NCBI RefSeq assembly: GCF_003116035.1
Contig: NZ_LGQW01000015.1
Span: 2,631,353-2,695,352 of the forward strand
From: Azospirillum sp. TSH64
GTDB lineage: Bacteria > Pseudomonadota > Alphaproteobacteria > Azospirillales > Azospirillaceae
Direction of reading: 5' to 3'
Length of the DNA: 64,000 nt
Below, in pieces: positions 52,780-62,234 of the stretch. Position 1 is the stretch's first letter. Each line of letters starts with the position of its first letter. Below the pieces are notes generated by a model, which had not been told where the DNA came from, did not search any database, and was given only the letters and a program-made list of their open reading frames with translations. Both the position numbers and the translations under genes were made by a program.

Positions 52780-54038
52780 GCCGCCGCCTCCCGTTCGATC
52801 CACAGCAGCGTGTGGTCGTCGCCGCTGACCCGGCCCAGGGCGGAGCCCAGCGAGCGGACCACGGCGTCGAAGCCTTCACCCTCCGCCACGGCACGGCCGA
52901 TCATCCAGCCGAGTCCGATCCCGGTCCCGCCGGCGTCCAACGCCTCCAGAACCGCGACGGAGTAGAGCGCCAGCACGCTACCCCGCGGCAACTCCATCAC
53001 GTCGCTGCGGTAGCGGGTGCCGGGCGCGATGCCGATCGGCAGGCCGGCGGCCGCACCGAACGACGGTCCGCCGTCGCCGCTCAGGATCATCGGCGGCGCC
53101 CCGTCCGCCGAGGCGTGGATGAAGCGCCCGGCCTCGCCGTCCACCACGCCATAGGTCATGGTGGCCTTCTCGCCCGGCGCCAGAAGCCCGGCGGCGCGGT
53201 CGTTCAGCGCGGTCATCAGGACGGCGGCGTCCTCGCCATGGGCGGGACCCAGCTCCTGGAGAAGGGCATGCAGCCGGAAGGCGTTCAGCGCCGCCGAGAC
53301 TCCGCGGCCGGCGACGTTCAGCAGATAGGCGCCGAAGCGCCGCCCGCCCAGCGGCAGCAACCCCCAGAGATCGCCACCGAGATGGGGCGAGATCACGCTG
53401 TGCGCGCGCAGGCGGCAGCCCGCGGCGGCGGCCACGGCGGCGCTCTGCGCCGGGGTCGGCAGCAGATGCTCCTGCATCGACCGGGCGATGGACAGCTCGG
53501 CCTCCACCCGCGCCCGATAGGTCTGAAGGCGGCGGATCAGCACCCGGTCTTCCAGATGGATGCGCACGCGGGCCAGCAGCTCCGTGCGCTCCAGCGGCTT
53601 CGACACCAGATCGGTGGTGCCGGCGGCGAAGGCGCGGTTGCGGTCCTCACCCGACGACAGTGCGGTCTGCACCAGGATCGGCAGGTCGGCCGTCTCCGGC
53701 ATGGCGCGCAGGCGGCGGCAGACCTCGAACCCATCCATTCCCGGCATCATGATGTCCAGGATTAGCAGGTCGGGGATGGCGGCCTCGATCATCGCCAGCG
53801 CCTCGAACCCGCTGGCGGCGAAGGAAACCTGCCGGAAGCCCGCCTCGGCCAGGAAAGCGCCGATCAGCGTGCGGTTGAAGGCGGTGTCGTCCACCACCAG
53901 GATCGGGCAGTCCAGGACGGTGCAGTCGGGGATCCGGCATTCGCAGAGCCGGTCGCCGGAACCCTGCACATCGGAGCGTCCGGCATCCGATTGCGGGATC
54001 GCTCCACAGCCGGGATTATGCCAGCCATCCGCGGTCAC
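52776..54038 (-). CDS. Response regulator with degenerate PP2C domain, REC-PP2C copy 2
   Basis: 420 aa from GTG 54038. The REC domain (LVVDDTAFNRTL, LILDIMMPGMDG, VSKPLER) is intact at residues about 44-165. The PP2C half keeps LGGDLWG and GDDHT, but two other metal ligands are lost: VDFSGHG of copy 1 reads LNVAGRG here, and LYSD reads LYSV. I expect weak or no phosphatase activity and suggest it competes with or regulates copy 1. Its start overlaps the HATPase stop by 4 bp (GTGA). Confidence 0.92.
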   Translation of the reverse strand: MTADGWHNPGCGAIPQSDAGRSDVQGSGDRLCECRIPDCTVLDCPILVVDDTAFNRTLIGAFLAEAGFRQVSFAASGFEALAMIEAAIPDLLILDIMMPGMDGFEVCRRLRAMPETADLPILVQTALSSGEDRNRAFAAGTTDLVSKPLERTELLARVRIHLEDRVLIRRLQTYRARVEAELSIARSMQEHLLPTPAQSAAVAAAAGCRLRAHSVISPHLGGDLWGLLPLGGRRFGAYLLNVAGRGVSAALNAFRLHALLQELGPAHGEDAAVLMTALNDRAAGLLAPGEKATMTYGVVDGEAGRFIHASADGAPPMILSGDGGPSFGAAAGLPIGIAPGTRYRSDVMELPRGSVLALYSVAVLEALDAGGTGIGLGWMIGRAVAEGEGFDAVVRSLGSALGRVSGDDHTLLWIEREAAA

Positions 54039-54829
54039 AGCCGGAACCTCATGCGGATGCGGCGGCCGCCATCCTCGATCGTCAGCCCGTCGGCGATGGT
54101 GCCGATCAGGTCGAGGCCGCGGCCGGACGCTCCCGAGTTGGCGCGCGGGCCCGGGGTGAAGCCGGCGCCCTCATCGGCGATCTCCACCGTCGCCACCCGC
54201 CGGCCATCCTCCGCCGGGTCGATCCGGAGCGTGACGACGATGCGGCGGCCCGCCAGCACCGGATCGGCCAGACGGTCGCCCAGGTCGCGGGAAAAACGTT
54301 CCAGCTCCTGGGCGCTCAGCTCCTTCATGCCGGCGACACCCAGGTTGCCGTGGACCAGCGCGTTGCTGACCGCCTCGTGCAACGCAAGCTCGACGTCGTC
54401 GCGGCGGTCCCCCTCCAGCGGATGGCGGGCGCTCAGCGCGGCCAGCAGCCTGCCGCCAAGCTGGAGGTCGTGCGCGGTGGCCGTGGTCAGGTTCAGGTAG
54501 AGATCGCTTGTCGCCGCCTCCGCCAGGAATGGCGCCAATCGGTCGGCGGTATCGGAAGCCCCGGTATCGGTTGGCGGCTCGATCCAGGCGGCGACCGGCG
54601 GGAGCCAGAGCGCGTCGGACTCAGGTACGGCGCTCCCGTCTCCGGCCAGCAGGACCGCCAGCGGCGCCGGTCCGGCGGGCGCCTGCACCGGGGACAGCCG
54701 CAGCGCCAGCGCCAGCCGGGTCAGCCGGTCGGCCGCCAACCCCGGCGCCAGAAGACCGGCGAAGCGGGTGCGGCAGCCGGCGGTCTGGTCCGCCTCCTGT
54801 GTCGTGCCCTGGGTTGTCCCGTCGATCAC
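54035..54829 (-). CDS. RsbW-type HATPase (anti-sigma/serine kinase) in chemotaxis operon
   Basis: 264 aa from a GTG at 54829. The C-terminal half is a GHKL ATPase of the RsbW/SpoIIAB kind: N box LALHEAVSNALVHGN, G1 VEIADEGAGF, G2 GRGLDLIGTI. The N-terminal 110 residues have an unknown, REC-like or sensor-like composition (LAVLLAGDGSAVPESDALWL) and are longer than in RsbW. Such kinases phosphorylate a serine of a STAS antagonist and, when free, inhibit a sigma factor or another target. The STAS gene lies 5 bp upstream in the operon. Confidence 0.92.
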   Translation of the reverse strand: MIDGTTQGTTQEADQTAGCRTRFAGLLAPGLAADRLTRLALALRLSPVQAPAGPAPLAVLLAGDGSAVPESDALWLPPVAAWIEPPTDTGASDTADRLAPFLAEAATSDLYLNLTTATAHDLQLGGRLLAALSARHPLEGDRRDDVELALHEAVSNALVHGNLGVAGMKELSAQELERFSRDLGDRLADPVLAGRRIVVTLRIDPAEDGRRVATVEIADEGAGFTPGPRANSGASGRGLDLIGTIADGLTIEDGGRRIRMRFRL

Positions 54830-54834
54830 CGGGA

Positions 54835-55140
54835 TCAGTCCTCGATCGGAACGATCTTGGCGATCTGCGCCACGGTCAGCACCCGTTTGACCTGACCGGC
54901 GGCGCCGCGCAGGATGAACTGCTTGGCGGCGCGGTCCATCTCCTCCCGCGCGATCAGCAGCATGCCGATGCCGGCGGAATCGACGAATTCGAGCGACGAC
55001 AGGTCGAGCACCTGGCGCTTGAGCTTGTTCTGTCCCATTTCACCGATCAGTGCCCGCAACTTCGCGTGGTCGTTGAAGGTCAGGCGACCGCGCAGGCGGA
55101 TGACCGCCTCCTGATCGCGCACTTCGATGCCGTAGTCCAT
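54835..55140 (-). CDS. STAS-domain anti-sigma-factor antagonist
   Basis: 101 aa. A SpoIIAA/RsbV-type STAS domain, with the phosphorylatable serine in LEFVDSAGIGMLL (residue about 55) after VLDLSS. In partner switching the antagonist binds the HATPase when unphosphorylated, and kinase and PP2C set its state. It is coupled with the HATPase and the REC-PP2C genes, so all three parts of the switch are here. ATG 55140 begins MDYGIEVRD; a possible start 6 codons upstream is less likely. Confidence 0.95.
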   Translation of the reverse strand: MDYGIEVRDQEAVIRLRGRLTFNDHAKLRALIGEMGQNKLKRQVLDLSSLEFVDSAGIGMLLIAREEMDRAAKQFILRGAAGQVKRVLTVAQIAKIVPIED

Positions 55141-55191
55141 AGGCCCGTCTTTCCGCAAATATGGTTCAGTGTACAGGCGGGGGGCACCGCA

Positions 55192-56340
55192 CTAGAAGAG
55201 TTCAATATCACCGCCGGCGCTGCTTCCCCCTGCGGCATCGAGGTCAAGCACGCCGTTTTCGTCGAGGGCCGTGCCTTCCAGCAGCAGCCTGCGCACGAAG
55301 CGCTCGCGCATCTCGCTCAGCGTGAAGCGGCCCATCAGCTGGTTCAGCCATTCCTGCGGTTCGCGCGCGCCGATGGCGGGCGGCACCTGGGCGCGGATCC
55401 GGGTTTCCAGCTCTCCCAGCCCGGCGCTCATGATGGCGAGGCTGTCGTTGATCGCCTCGATGCGCTGCTTGGTCAGGTCCTGGAACTGCATGCCGGTGAT
55501 GACGTGCGCGATGGTGGACGACATATCGGACGACACCGACGCCGCCGTTTCCAGCACCGACTGGAAATGGTTGGTCTGCGCCACCAGGCTGTCCATCGTC
55601 TTGTCGACGCGTTCCTTGGCCAGCATCTGCGGCGACATGTCGGTGTTGGCGATCTGGCGCAGGATGTCGTGGCCGTTGCGCACGCCCTTCACCACGGCGG
55701 TGACGGTGCCGCGCATGCGGTCGGCCAGTTCGCCGGTGGAGCGGGAGAGGTGCCGCACCTCCTGCGCCACCACGGCGAAGGTCCGCCCGGCCTCGCCGGC
55801 GCGGCTGGCCTCGATGGTCGCGTTCAGCGCCAGGAAGTTGGTCTGGCGGTTGATGCCATCGATGTCGCCGATCGACTTCTCCAGCTCGGCCACGTCCTTC
55901 TGCACGTCGTCCAGCAGATAGACCATGCTCATGGCATGGCGCGACAGGGTGACGATGTTGGTCACCATGTCTGTGATCACGTCCTGCATGCCGACGACCA
56001 GCCTGTCGAGCGGCACCCGCTCGCCGTCGATGTCGACCGACCCTGCCGTGTCGACGATCTGGGCCACCCGTTCCGACTGCTCCAGCGCCTTCCGGGCCAG
56101 TTCGCGGAAGCGCTCCGACAGGTCGAGGGTGGAGGTCTCCACATGGTCCGAGGTGCGCGTCAGCTCGCCCTGCACGATGTCGAGCGTGCGGCGCTGCACA
56201 TCGGCGAAGCCGAGCCAGGTGGACAGAAGCTCCGCGGTGACCGCGACCTTGGCGTCGCCGTCCGGCGTCGCGGAGACGTCCCGGGGCGCGGCATTCCGGG
56301 AGCCGGTCTGGACGGCGTCGTGGGCAGCGGACTTGAACAT
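55192..56340 (-). CDS. Soluble chemoreceptor-like protein with CheZ-like FQDLTKQ motif
   Basis: 382 aa. No signal peptide or membrane span. Residues 80-300 carry the MCP signalling coiled coil ([36 protein letters not shown]), with a divergent adaptation region. Near residue 295 comes [14 protein letters not shown], close to the CheZ active-site sequence FQDxTGQ (Asp and Gln that dephosphorylate CheY). The C-terminus is variable and acidic. It may dock with CheA-CheW as a cytosolic receptor and, because CheY and CheZ genes are missing here, may speed dephosphorylation of the REC domains. The latter is inference. Confidence 0.85.
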   Translation of the reverse strand: MFKSAAHDAVQTGSRNAAPRDVSATPDGDAKVAVTAELLSTWLGFADVQRRTLDIVQGELTRTSDHVETSTLDLSERFRELARKALEQSERVAQIVDTAGSVDIDGERVPLDRLVVGMQDVITDMVTNIVTLSRHAMSMVYLLDDVQKDVAELEKSIGDIDGINRQTNFLALNATIEASRAGEAGRTFAVVAQEVRHLSRSTGELADRMRGTVTAVVKGVRNGHDILRQIANTDMSPQMLAKERVDKTMDSLVAQTNHFQSVLETAASVSSDMSSTIAHVITGMQFQDLTKQRIEAINDSLAIMSAGLGELETRIRAQVPPAIGAREPQEWLNQLMGRFTLSEMRERFVRRLLLEGTALDENGVLDLDAAGGSSAGGDIELF

Positions 56341-56376
56341 ACTGGTGCTCCTTGGAAACTCTACCCGGATTCCCGA

Positions 56377-57444
56377 TCAGGTCGGGGCGGTGCGGGGGCG
56401 TTCGCCGACGGCGTCGAAGGCGCGCAGCATTTCGGCGGGGATTTGGGTGAGCGGCAGTTCGACCGTGACCGCGCCGGCCTCCTTGGCGGCGCGTGGCATT
56501 CCATAGACGACGCAGCTCGATTCCTGCTCGCCGATGGTGAAGGCGCCGGCCTCATGCATCGCCTTCATGCCGATGGCGCCGTCGCGGCCCATGCCGGACA
56601 GGATGACGCCGACGGCGTTGTTGCCGGCCGCCTTGGCGACGGAGGCGAACAGCACGTCGACCGACGGGCGGTGGCCGCTGACCGCGGGGGTGTCCTGGAT
56701 GTGGCAGACGAAGCCGGCGGTGTCGCGGACGATGGCGAGATGGCGGTCGCCGGGGGCGATCAGCACCAGCCCCTGGGCCGGCCGGTCGCCATGGACGGCG
56801 ACCCGCACGGTGGGGGCGGACAGCCGGTCGAGCCGTGCCGCGAAGCTGGGCACATAGCTGGGGCCCATATGCTGGGTGATGACGATGGGCGGGCAGTCGG
56901 CCGGCATGGCGGCGAGCACGTCGCGGATGCGCTCCACCCCGCCGGTCGAGGCGCCGACCGCGATCAGCCGCTTGCCCGAGCCAGCGCGCCGCGGCGTCGG
57001 CAGGACGCCATGGGTGGCAGCCGGGCGGCGCATGGTCAGGCGCGCGGTGGCGGCGACGCGGATCTTGGAGACCAGCTCCATCGCCGTCGCCTCGAAGCCT
57101 TGCCCGTCGGAGCTGCCGGGCTTGGCGACGCAGTCCACCGCCCCCAGTTCGAGTGCGCGGATGGCGGCGTCCGACCCCTCGCGGGTCAGGGAGGAGACCA
57201 TGATGACCGGCGTCGGCCGCAGGGTCATGATCTTCTCCAGGAAGGACAGCCCGTCCATCTTCGGCATCTCGACGTCCAGCGTGATGACGTCGGGGTTGGT
57301 GGCCTTGATGACCTCGCGCGCTTCGAAGGGGTCGCGGGCGACGCCGGCCACCTCCATTCCCGCCTCCCGGGTCAGGATGTCCTTCAGCATCTCGCGCATC
57401 AGGGCGCTGTCGTCGACGATGACGACGCGGATCGGTCTGGGCAT
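56377..57444 (-). CDS. cheB: Chemotaxis-specific methylesterase/glutamine deamidase
   Basis: 355 aa. A REC domain at residues 1-120 (VVIDDSALMREML, phospho-Asp in ITLDVEMPKMDG) is joined by a linker to the methylesterase domain with its catalytic Ser in GASTGG, His in TQHMGPSYVPS and Asp in GMGRDGAIG. CheB removes methyl groups added by CheR and deamidates receptor glutamines; CheA activates it. It is 3 bp from cheD. Confidence 0.98.
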   Translation of the reverse strand: MPRPIRVVIVDDSALMREMLKDILTREAGMEVAGVARDPFEAREVIKATNPDVITLDVEMPKMDGLSFLEKIMTLRPTPVIMVSSLTREGSDAAIRALELGAVDCVAKPGSSDGQGFEATAMELVSKIRVAATARLTMRRPAATHGVLPTPRRAGSGKRLIAVGASTGGVERIRDVLAAMPADCPPIVITQHMGPSYVPSFAARLDRLSAPTVRVAVHGDRPAQGLVLIAPGDRHLAIVRDTAGFVCHIQDTPAVSGHRPSVDVLFASVAKAAGNNAVGVILSGMGRDGAIGMKAMHEAGAFTIGEQESSCVVYGMPRAAKEAGAVTVELPLTQIPAEMLRAFDAVGERPRTAPT

Positions 57445-57447
57445 GGG

Positions 57448-58110
57448 TCAGCTCCCTTCCGGATCGGCGGGGGTGAACAGTTCGACGTCGCCCTCCTCGG
57501 GGGTCTGGCTCAGGTGCGTGATGAAACGCCGTTCGCGGGTGACGGTGTCGGCCGCCGCCTCCGGCCGCAGCAGGCGGCGCAGCGCACGTCCGCTGTGCGG
57601 GAAGTAATGCACCCGCCGGGCGGAGCCTCCGCCCAGATCGTGGCCCGCCAGCGTCAGCCCCTCCGTCTGCACATAATCCAGCGCGAAGCGGCTGTTCAGC
57701 CCGCCGATGTCGTAGCTCGATTCGATGACGCGGCCGCCGCCGAACAGCTTGACCTGCAGGCGCTGGCGTTCGGCACCGGCGGCCAGTAGCGCGTTGATCA
57801 GCCGCTCCATGGCGACCGATCCATAGCGCGCGGCCATGCCGGCCCCGTCAAGCTCGCTCGCCGGCAGGTCGGGCAGCATGAAGTGGTTCATGCCGCCGAT
57901 GCCGCGCACCGGGTCATGGATGCAGGCCGCCACGCAGGAACCCAGCGTCGTCGCGATCATCAGGTCGGGACGGTCGCTGACCGCCTGCTGGCCCAGCCCG
58001 ATCTTGACGGTGTCGGCGTTGAATTCCCGGTTGAAGTAGCGCCCGCTGCCCATGCGGTTGCGGAGCGTCGGGCTGGCTGGCTCCTGCCGGGGGAGGGGTT
58101 CGGCGTTCAT
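57448..58110 (-). CDS. cheD: Chemoreceptor glutamine deamidase
   Basis: 220 aa, longer than usual (about 160-200) because of both ends. The catalytic triad is visible as Cys in LGSCVAACI, His in GGMNHFMLP and Thr in the central part. CheD converts receptor glutamines to glutamates and in some bacteria also binds the CheC phosphatase; no CheC is here. Start ATG 58110. It follows cheR by 3 bp. Confidence 0.96.
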   Translation of the reverse strand: MNAEPLPRQEPASPTLRNRMGSGRYFNREFNADTVKIGLGQQAVSDRPDLMIATTLGSCVAACIHDPVRGIGGMNHFMLPDLPASELDGAGMAARYGSVAMERLINALLAAGAERQRLQVKLFGGGRVIESSYDIGGLNSRFALDYVQTEGLTLAGHDLGGGSARRVHYFPHSGRALRRLLRPEAAADTVTRERRFITHLSQTPEEGDVELFTPADPEGS

Positions 58111-58113
58111 CGC

Positions 58114-59034
58114 TCACTCCCTCCGGTAAATGGTCGGACCGGCCTGCCGGAACAGGTTCGACACGCCATACAGGCTCTCCGAGTGGCCGAGGAACAGATA
58201 CCCGCCGGGGCGGAGCATCCGGGCGAAGTTTTCTATCACCTGCATCCGGCCACGGCGGTCGAAATAAATCAGGACATTGCGGCAAAAGATCGCGTCGAAC
58301 GGGCCGGACATCGGCCAATGTTCCAGCAGGTTCAGCGGCTTGACGGTCACGAGGCGCTTCAGCTCCTCGCCCATCGCCACAGCAGGCTCGCCGTCCAGCC
58401 GGGTGTCGGTGGTGAAGCGCTGGCGGATCCCCGGCGGAATGCCGGTGGCGCCCGACAGCGGGTAGATGCCGCGCCGGGCGGTCTCCACCATGTGGGTGTC
58501 GATGTCGGTGGCGAGGATGCGGGCATCCCAGCGGCGCAGATCCGCCCCCATGGCGGAAACCAGCACCATCGCCATGGTGTAGGGCTCCGGCCCGGAGGAG
58601 CAGCCGGCCGACCACAGCCTCAACCGCGGCTTCGGCTTGTGGGCGTTCAACTCCCGCAGTTCCGGCAGGACGGTGGAGGCGAGAAAGTCGAAATGATGCG
58701 ATTCGCGGTAGAAGCTGGTCAGGTTGGTGGTCAGCGCATTGACCAGGAAGCCGATCTCGTCGGCCACGCCGTCGCTTTGCAGCAGGGCGCAATAGGCGTC
58801 GAAATCGGGCAGCCGCAGCTCGCGCAGGCGGCGCGCCAGCCGGGCATAGACCATCTCCGCCTTGTGCGGCGCCAGCGCGATGCCGGCCAGCTGATAGAGC
58901 AGGCCGGCGATCAGGTCGAAATGGTGCCGCTCGAAATGGAATTCGCGCGCGCCACCGAAAACCGCCGCCGGGGCGGCCGGGGGGCGCCGCAGCGTTTCGG
59001 GTTCGGTCAGTGAGGCGGGCGAGCGGTCGGTCAT
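58114..59034 (-). CDS. cheR: Chemotaxis protein methyltransferase
   Basis: 306 aa. A small N-terminal alpha domain, then an AdoMet-dependent Rossmann fold (LRLWSAGCSSGPEPYTMAM, FDAIFCRNVLIYFDRRGR, HSESLYGVSNLFR). CheR methylates receptor glutamates. The chemoreceptor of this operon lacks a C-terminal NWETF-like pentapeptide, so CheR must bind the helical bundle directly. It lies 34 bp after the receptor gene. Confidence 0.98.
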   Translation of the reverse strand: MTDRSPASLTEPETLRRPPAAPAAVFGGAREFHFERHHFDLIAGLLYQLAGIALAPHKAEMVYARLARRLRELRLPDFDAYCALLQSDGVADEIGFLVNALTTNLTSFYRESHHFDFLASTVLPELRELNAHKPKPRLRLWSAGCSSGPEPYTMAMVLVSAMGADLRRWDARILATDIDTHMVETARRGIYPLSGATGIPPGIRQRFTTDTRLDGEPAVAMGEELKRLVTVKPLNLLEHWPMSGPFDAIFCRNVLIYFDRRGRMQVIENFARMLRPGGYLFLGHSESLYGVSNLFRQAGPTIYRRE

Positions 59035-59068
59035 CGCGGCACCGGGGGCATCATCGAGAGATCTCGGC

Positions 59069-61618
59069 TCAGGCTGATTTGCGAGCGAGGGTGAAGAAGG
59101 TCATCTGCTGGCGCAGCTGGTCGGCCTGATCCTCCAGGGAACGGGCGGCGGCGGTGCTTTCCTCCACCAGGGCGGCATTCTTCTGGGTCATCTCGTCCAT
59201 CTGGGCGATGGCGATGTTGACCTCGTCGAGGCCCGATGCCTGCTCGGCGGTCGCCCGCGCGATCTCCGACACCAGATCGGCGACGCGGCCGATGCCCGAC
59301 ACGATCTCGGTCAGGGAGCTGCCGGCCGACCGCACGAGGTCGACGCCCTCGCGCACCTGCCCGCCGCTGTCCATGATCAGCGCCTTGATCTCCTTCGAGG
59401 CCTGGGCGGAGCGCTGGGCGAGTTGCCGCACCTCCTGCGCCACCACGGCGAAGCCGCGCCCGGCGTCACCGGCCCGCGCCGCCTCCACCGCCGCGTTCAG
59501 CGCCAGCAGGTTGGTCTGGAAGGCGATCTCGTCGATCACGCCGATGATGTCGGAGATCTTCTGCGACGACTGTTCGATCCGGCGCATCGCCTCCACCGCA
59601 CTGGTCGCCACCTGCCCGCCGCGCGAGGCCGCTGTGCGCGCCTCGGTGGCGAAGCCGTTGACCTGCTGGGCGTTGTCGGCGTTGGAGCGCACGGTGGCGG
59701 CGAGCTGTTCCATGCTGGCCGCGGTCTCCTCCAGCGAGGAGGCCTGCTGCTCGGTCCGCTCCGACAGGTCCATGCTGCCCTCCGCCACCTCGCGGCTGGC
59801 GATGGCGATGGAGCCGGCGGCATGGTCGATGCGCTGCACGATCTCGGACAGGCGGCCGACCGTGCCGTTGAAATCGTCCTTCAGCCGCTGGAACACGCCC
59901 TCATACTGCTTGTCGATGCGGCTGGTCAGGTCGCCGCGCGACAGCGATTCCAGCACCGTGGCGAGATCCTCGGTGACGGCGGCGATGTTCCCGGACAGGC
60001 GGTTGATGCCTTCGCTGACCAGCCGGAAGAAGCCGCTCTTGCCGTCCAGCGGGATGCGGTGGGTGAAGTCGCCGCGCACGGCATTCTCCACCATGGCGCC
60101 GATCTCCGCCTCGATCGCCAGTTCCTCGGTCAGGTCGCGCCATTCGACGACGGTGCCGAGCCGCTCGCCCTGGCGGCTGACCACCGGGTTGGCGATGACC
60201 TGGAAGGTGCGGCCGCCGGTCTTTGCCAAGCCGCGGTGGGTATGGGTCAGATCGGCCAGCAGCCGGCGCTGGTGGGTCGGGTCACGGTGGAAGACGTCGA
60301 AATTCTGTCCGACCAGCCTGCCCGGGTCGAAGCCGGGCAGCGCGGTGCGCAGGTCCGCCTCGGCGTGGCGGAACATGCCCATGATCGAGTCGTTGGCGTA
60401 AAGGATGCGGCCGTCGGCATCGGCCATCATGATGTTGGCCGACACCCGTTCCAGCGCGATGCGGGAGCGCAGGGCCTCCACCGCCTCGTCCTTGAAGGCG
60501 TCGACGGCGCGGGCCATGTCGCCCAGCTCGTCCTGCTGGCCGGTGTGGGGGACGCTGACCGACAGCTTGCCTTCTGTCAGTTCGGTCATCACCCGGCGGA
60601 TGCCGGTGACCGGTCCGACGATGGAGGCGGCGATGCGGTTGGCTGCGACGATGCCGATCACCAGCGACAGCAGGCCCAGCCCGACCGTCAGGCGGATGGT
60701 GAAGGCGGCCTCGCTGCCGGCCTCCTGCTCGATGGCCCTGGAGCCGGCGGCGATGGAGGCGACGATGGCGTCGATGGCACGGTTGACCGCGGATGCGGCA
60801 GCGACGAGATCGTCGGTGCGGCGCTTGGCCTCGTCATTGGCGGCGACGATCTCGCGGAAGGCGCTGCGGTATTCGGCGCCGCGGGTCTCGACATCGCGCA
60901 GGGCCACGGACAGGGCGGCGTTGTTTTGCAGCAGGGCGGACAGACGGGCGATCCCGTCGCCCATCGCCTTGCCTTCCGCCTCCAGCTGGGCGGCGGCGGC
61001 CGGATCGCGCAGGCCGATGGCGCGGTTGGCGTAGAAGCGGGTCAGCAGCCAGCGCTTCTCCACCTCCTGCATGCCGAAAGCGACGTCCTTGTCGCCGGAG
61101 GCATCGGCCGCAGCCACCGCCTCTTCCAGCCGTTTGGTCACCTGGGTGCCCAGCGGGTCCATGCGCTCGCGCAGCGTCCGGTCGGCGCGCTCGCGCACGG
61201 TCCGCACCGCATCGAATTTCTCGTGGTAGGCGCCGTGCAGGCTGTTGAGGTCGGCGAAAGCGGCGGCCTGGGGGGAGGCCTTCATCATGGCCTGCCGGTC
61301 CGCCATCGCCGATTCGAACTCCCCGCGCAGGACGCGCAGCCGGTCCAGCGCCTCGGTGGTGCCGATATTGATGTATTCCCGGGTTTGCAGCCGTTGTGCA
61401 CCCAGGCGGCTTTCCAGATCCTTGGCGAAGACGGCGAGGTCGCCCGACGCGATGACGCTGTCGATGCGCCGGTTCAATCCATCCAACCCATAGATGCCGG
61501 TGCCGGACTGCGCGGCGATCAGAACCAGCAGCAGGCCGAAGACCAGCCACAGCCGCTTGGCGATGCGCATGTTGCTGAGGAAGGTGCCGGATTTGGCAGT
61601 CGTGCCGTCGGTGGCCAT
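59069..61618 (-). CDS. PAS-containing transmembrane methyl-accepting chemotaxis protein
   Basis: 849 aa. A TM helix (residues about 22-43, [20 protein letters not shown]), a long periplasmic four-helix sensor, a second TM near 310-335, HAMP ([19 protein letters not shown]), a cytoplasmic PAS region ([19 protein letters not shown]), a second HAMP-like linker and the MCP hairpin ([19 protein letters not shown]). It is the receptor for this che cluster and may sense redox or a ligand by the PAS. The C-terminus RKSA has no tether for CheR. Confidence 0.95.
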   Translation of the reverse strand: MATDGTTAKSGTFLSNMRIAKRLWLVFGLLLVLIAAQSGTGIYGLDGLNRRIDSVIASGDLAVFAKDLESRLGAQRLQTREYINIGTTEALDRLRVLRGEFESAMADRQAMMKASPQAAAFADLNSLHGAYHEKFDAVRTVRERADRTLRERMDPLGTQVTKRLEEAVAAADASGDKDVAFGMQEVEKRWLLTRFYANRAIGLRDPAAAAQLEAEGKAMGDGIARLSALLQNNAALSVALRDVETRGAEYRSAFREIVAANDEAKRRTDDLVAAASAVNRAIDAIVASIAAGSRAIEQEAGSEAAFTIRLTVGLGLLSLVIGIVAANRIAASIVGPVTGIRRVMTELTEGKLSVSVPHTGQQDELGDMARAVDAFKDEAVEALRSRIALERVSANIMMADADGRILYANDSIMGMFRHAEADLRTALPGFDPGRLVGQNFDVFHRDPTHQRRLLADLTHTHRGLAKTGGRTFQVIANPVVSRQGERLGTVVEWRDLTEELAIEAEIGAMVENAVRGDFTHRIPLDGKSGFFRLVSEGINRLSGNIAAVTEDLATVLESLSRGDLTSRIDKQYEGVFQRLKDDFNGTVGRLSEIVQRIDHAAGSIAIASREVAEGSMDLSERTEQQASSLEETAASMEQLAATVRSNADNAQQVNGFATEARTAASRGGQVATSAVEAMRRIEQSSQKISDIIGVIDEIAFQTNLLALNAAVEAARAGDAGRGFAVVAQEVRQLAQRSAQASKEIKALIMDSGGQVREGVDLVRSAGSSLTEIVSGIGRVADLVSEIARATAEQASGLDEVNIAIAQMDEMTQKNAALVEESTAAARSLEDQADQLRQQMTFFTLARKSA

Positions 61619-61685
61619 CGCTGACGTTCCCTCTTTTTATGGCTTCTCGTTGCGGCCTGCGCAGCCGGGGGATCGCCAACCGGTA

Positions 61686-62225
61686 TCAGGTCGGCTCCAG
61701 CGCTGCGCGGGTGGCGTCCTGGTCGACATGCTCGCCGGCGAACAGCTTCCCCACATTGAGCAGGGTCACCATCCGGTTCTCGGCGGTGTAGAGGCCGCTG
61801 AGATACTCGGCGTCGATAAGACCGCTGTCGACATCGGGCGGCGGCTTGATGGCGTCATGGCCGATGGCGAGGATGTCGGAAATGGCGTCGACCAGGATGC
61901 CGCGCGTTCGCTCCCCCACCTGCATCACCACCACGACATGGCGCTTCGTCACCTGGGTCAGGCCGCCGCCGAAGCGGGCCCGCAGGTCGAAGATCGGGAT
62001 GATGATGCCGCGCAGGTTGATCACGCCGCGGACATAGTCGGGGAGATTGGGCAGTCTGCTTTCCGGCGTCCAGCCGCGGATTTCCCTAACTGCCAGGATG
62101 TTGACGCCGTACTCCTCGTTGCCGACGGTGAAGGTGACGTATTGCTCCTCGCTGCCGTTCGCGGCGCCGGACGGCTGGAGATCGGTGCGGGAGCTGATGG
62201 GGGCGATTGCGGTGGAACTGCTCAT
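61686..62225 (-). CDS. cheW: Chemotaxis adaptor protein
   Basis: 179 aa. One CheW SH3-like domain (YVTFTVGNEEYGVNILAVRE, PDYVRGVINLRGIIIPIFDL, GILVDAISDILAI). It connects the chemoreceptor and CheA. Start ATG 62225 follows the cheA stop by 9 bp, so it is translationally linked. A short low-complexity N-terminal tail precedes the domain. Confidence 0.98.
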   Translation of the reverse strand: MSSSTAIAPISSRTDLQPSGAANGSEEQYVTFTVGNEEYGVNILAVREIRGWTPESRLPNLPDYVRGVINLRGIIIPIFDLRARFGGGLTQVTKRHVVVVMQVGERTRGILVDAISDILAIGHDAIKPPPDVDSGLIDAEYLSGLYTAENRMVTLLNVGKLFAGEHVDQDATRAALEPT

Positions 62226-62234
62226 CGCTGAACC

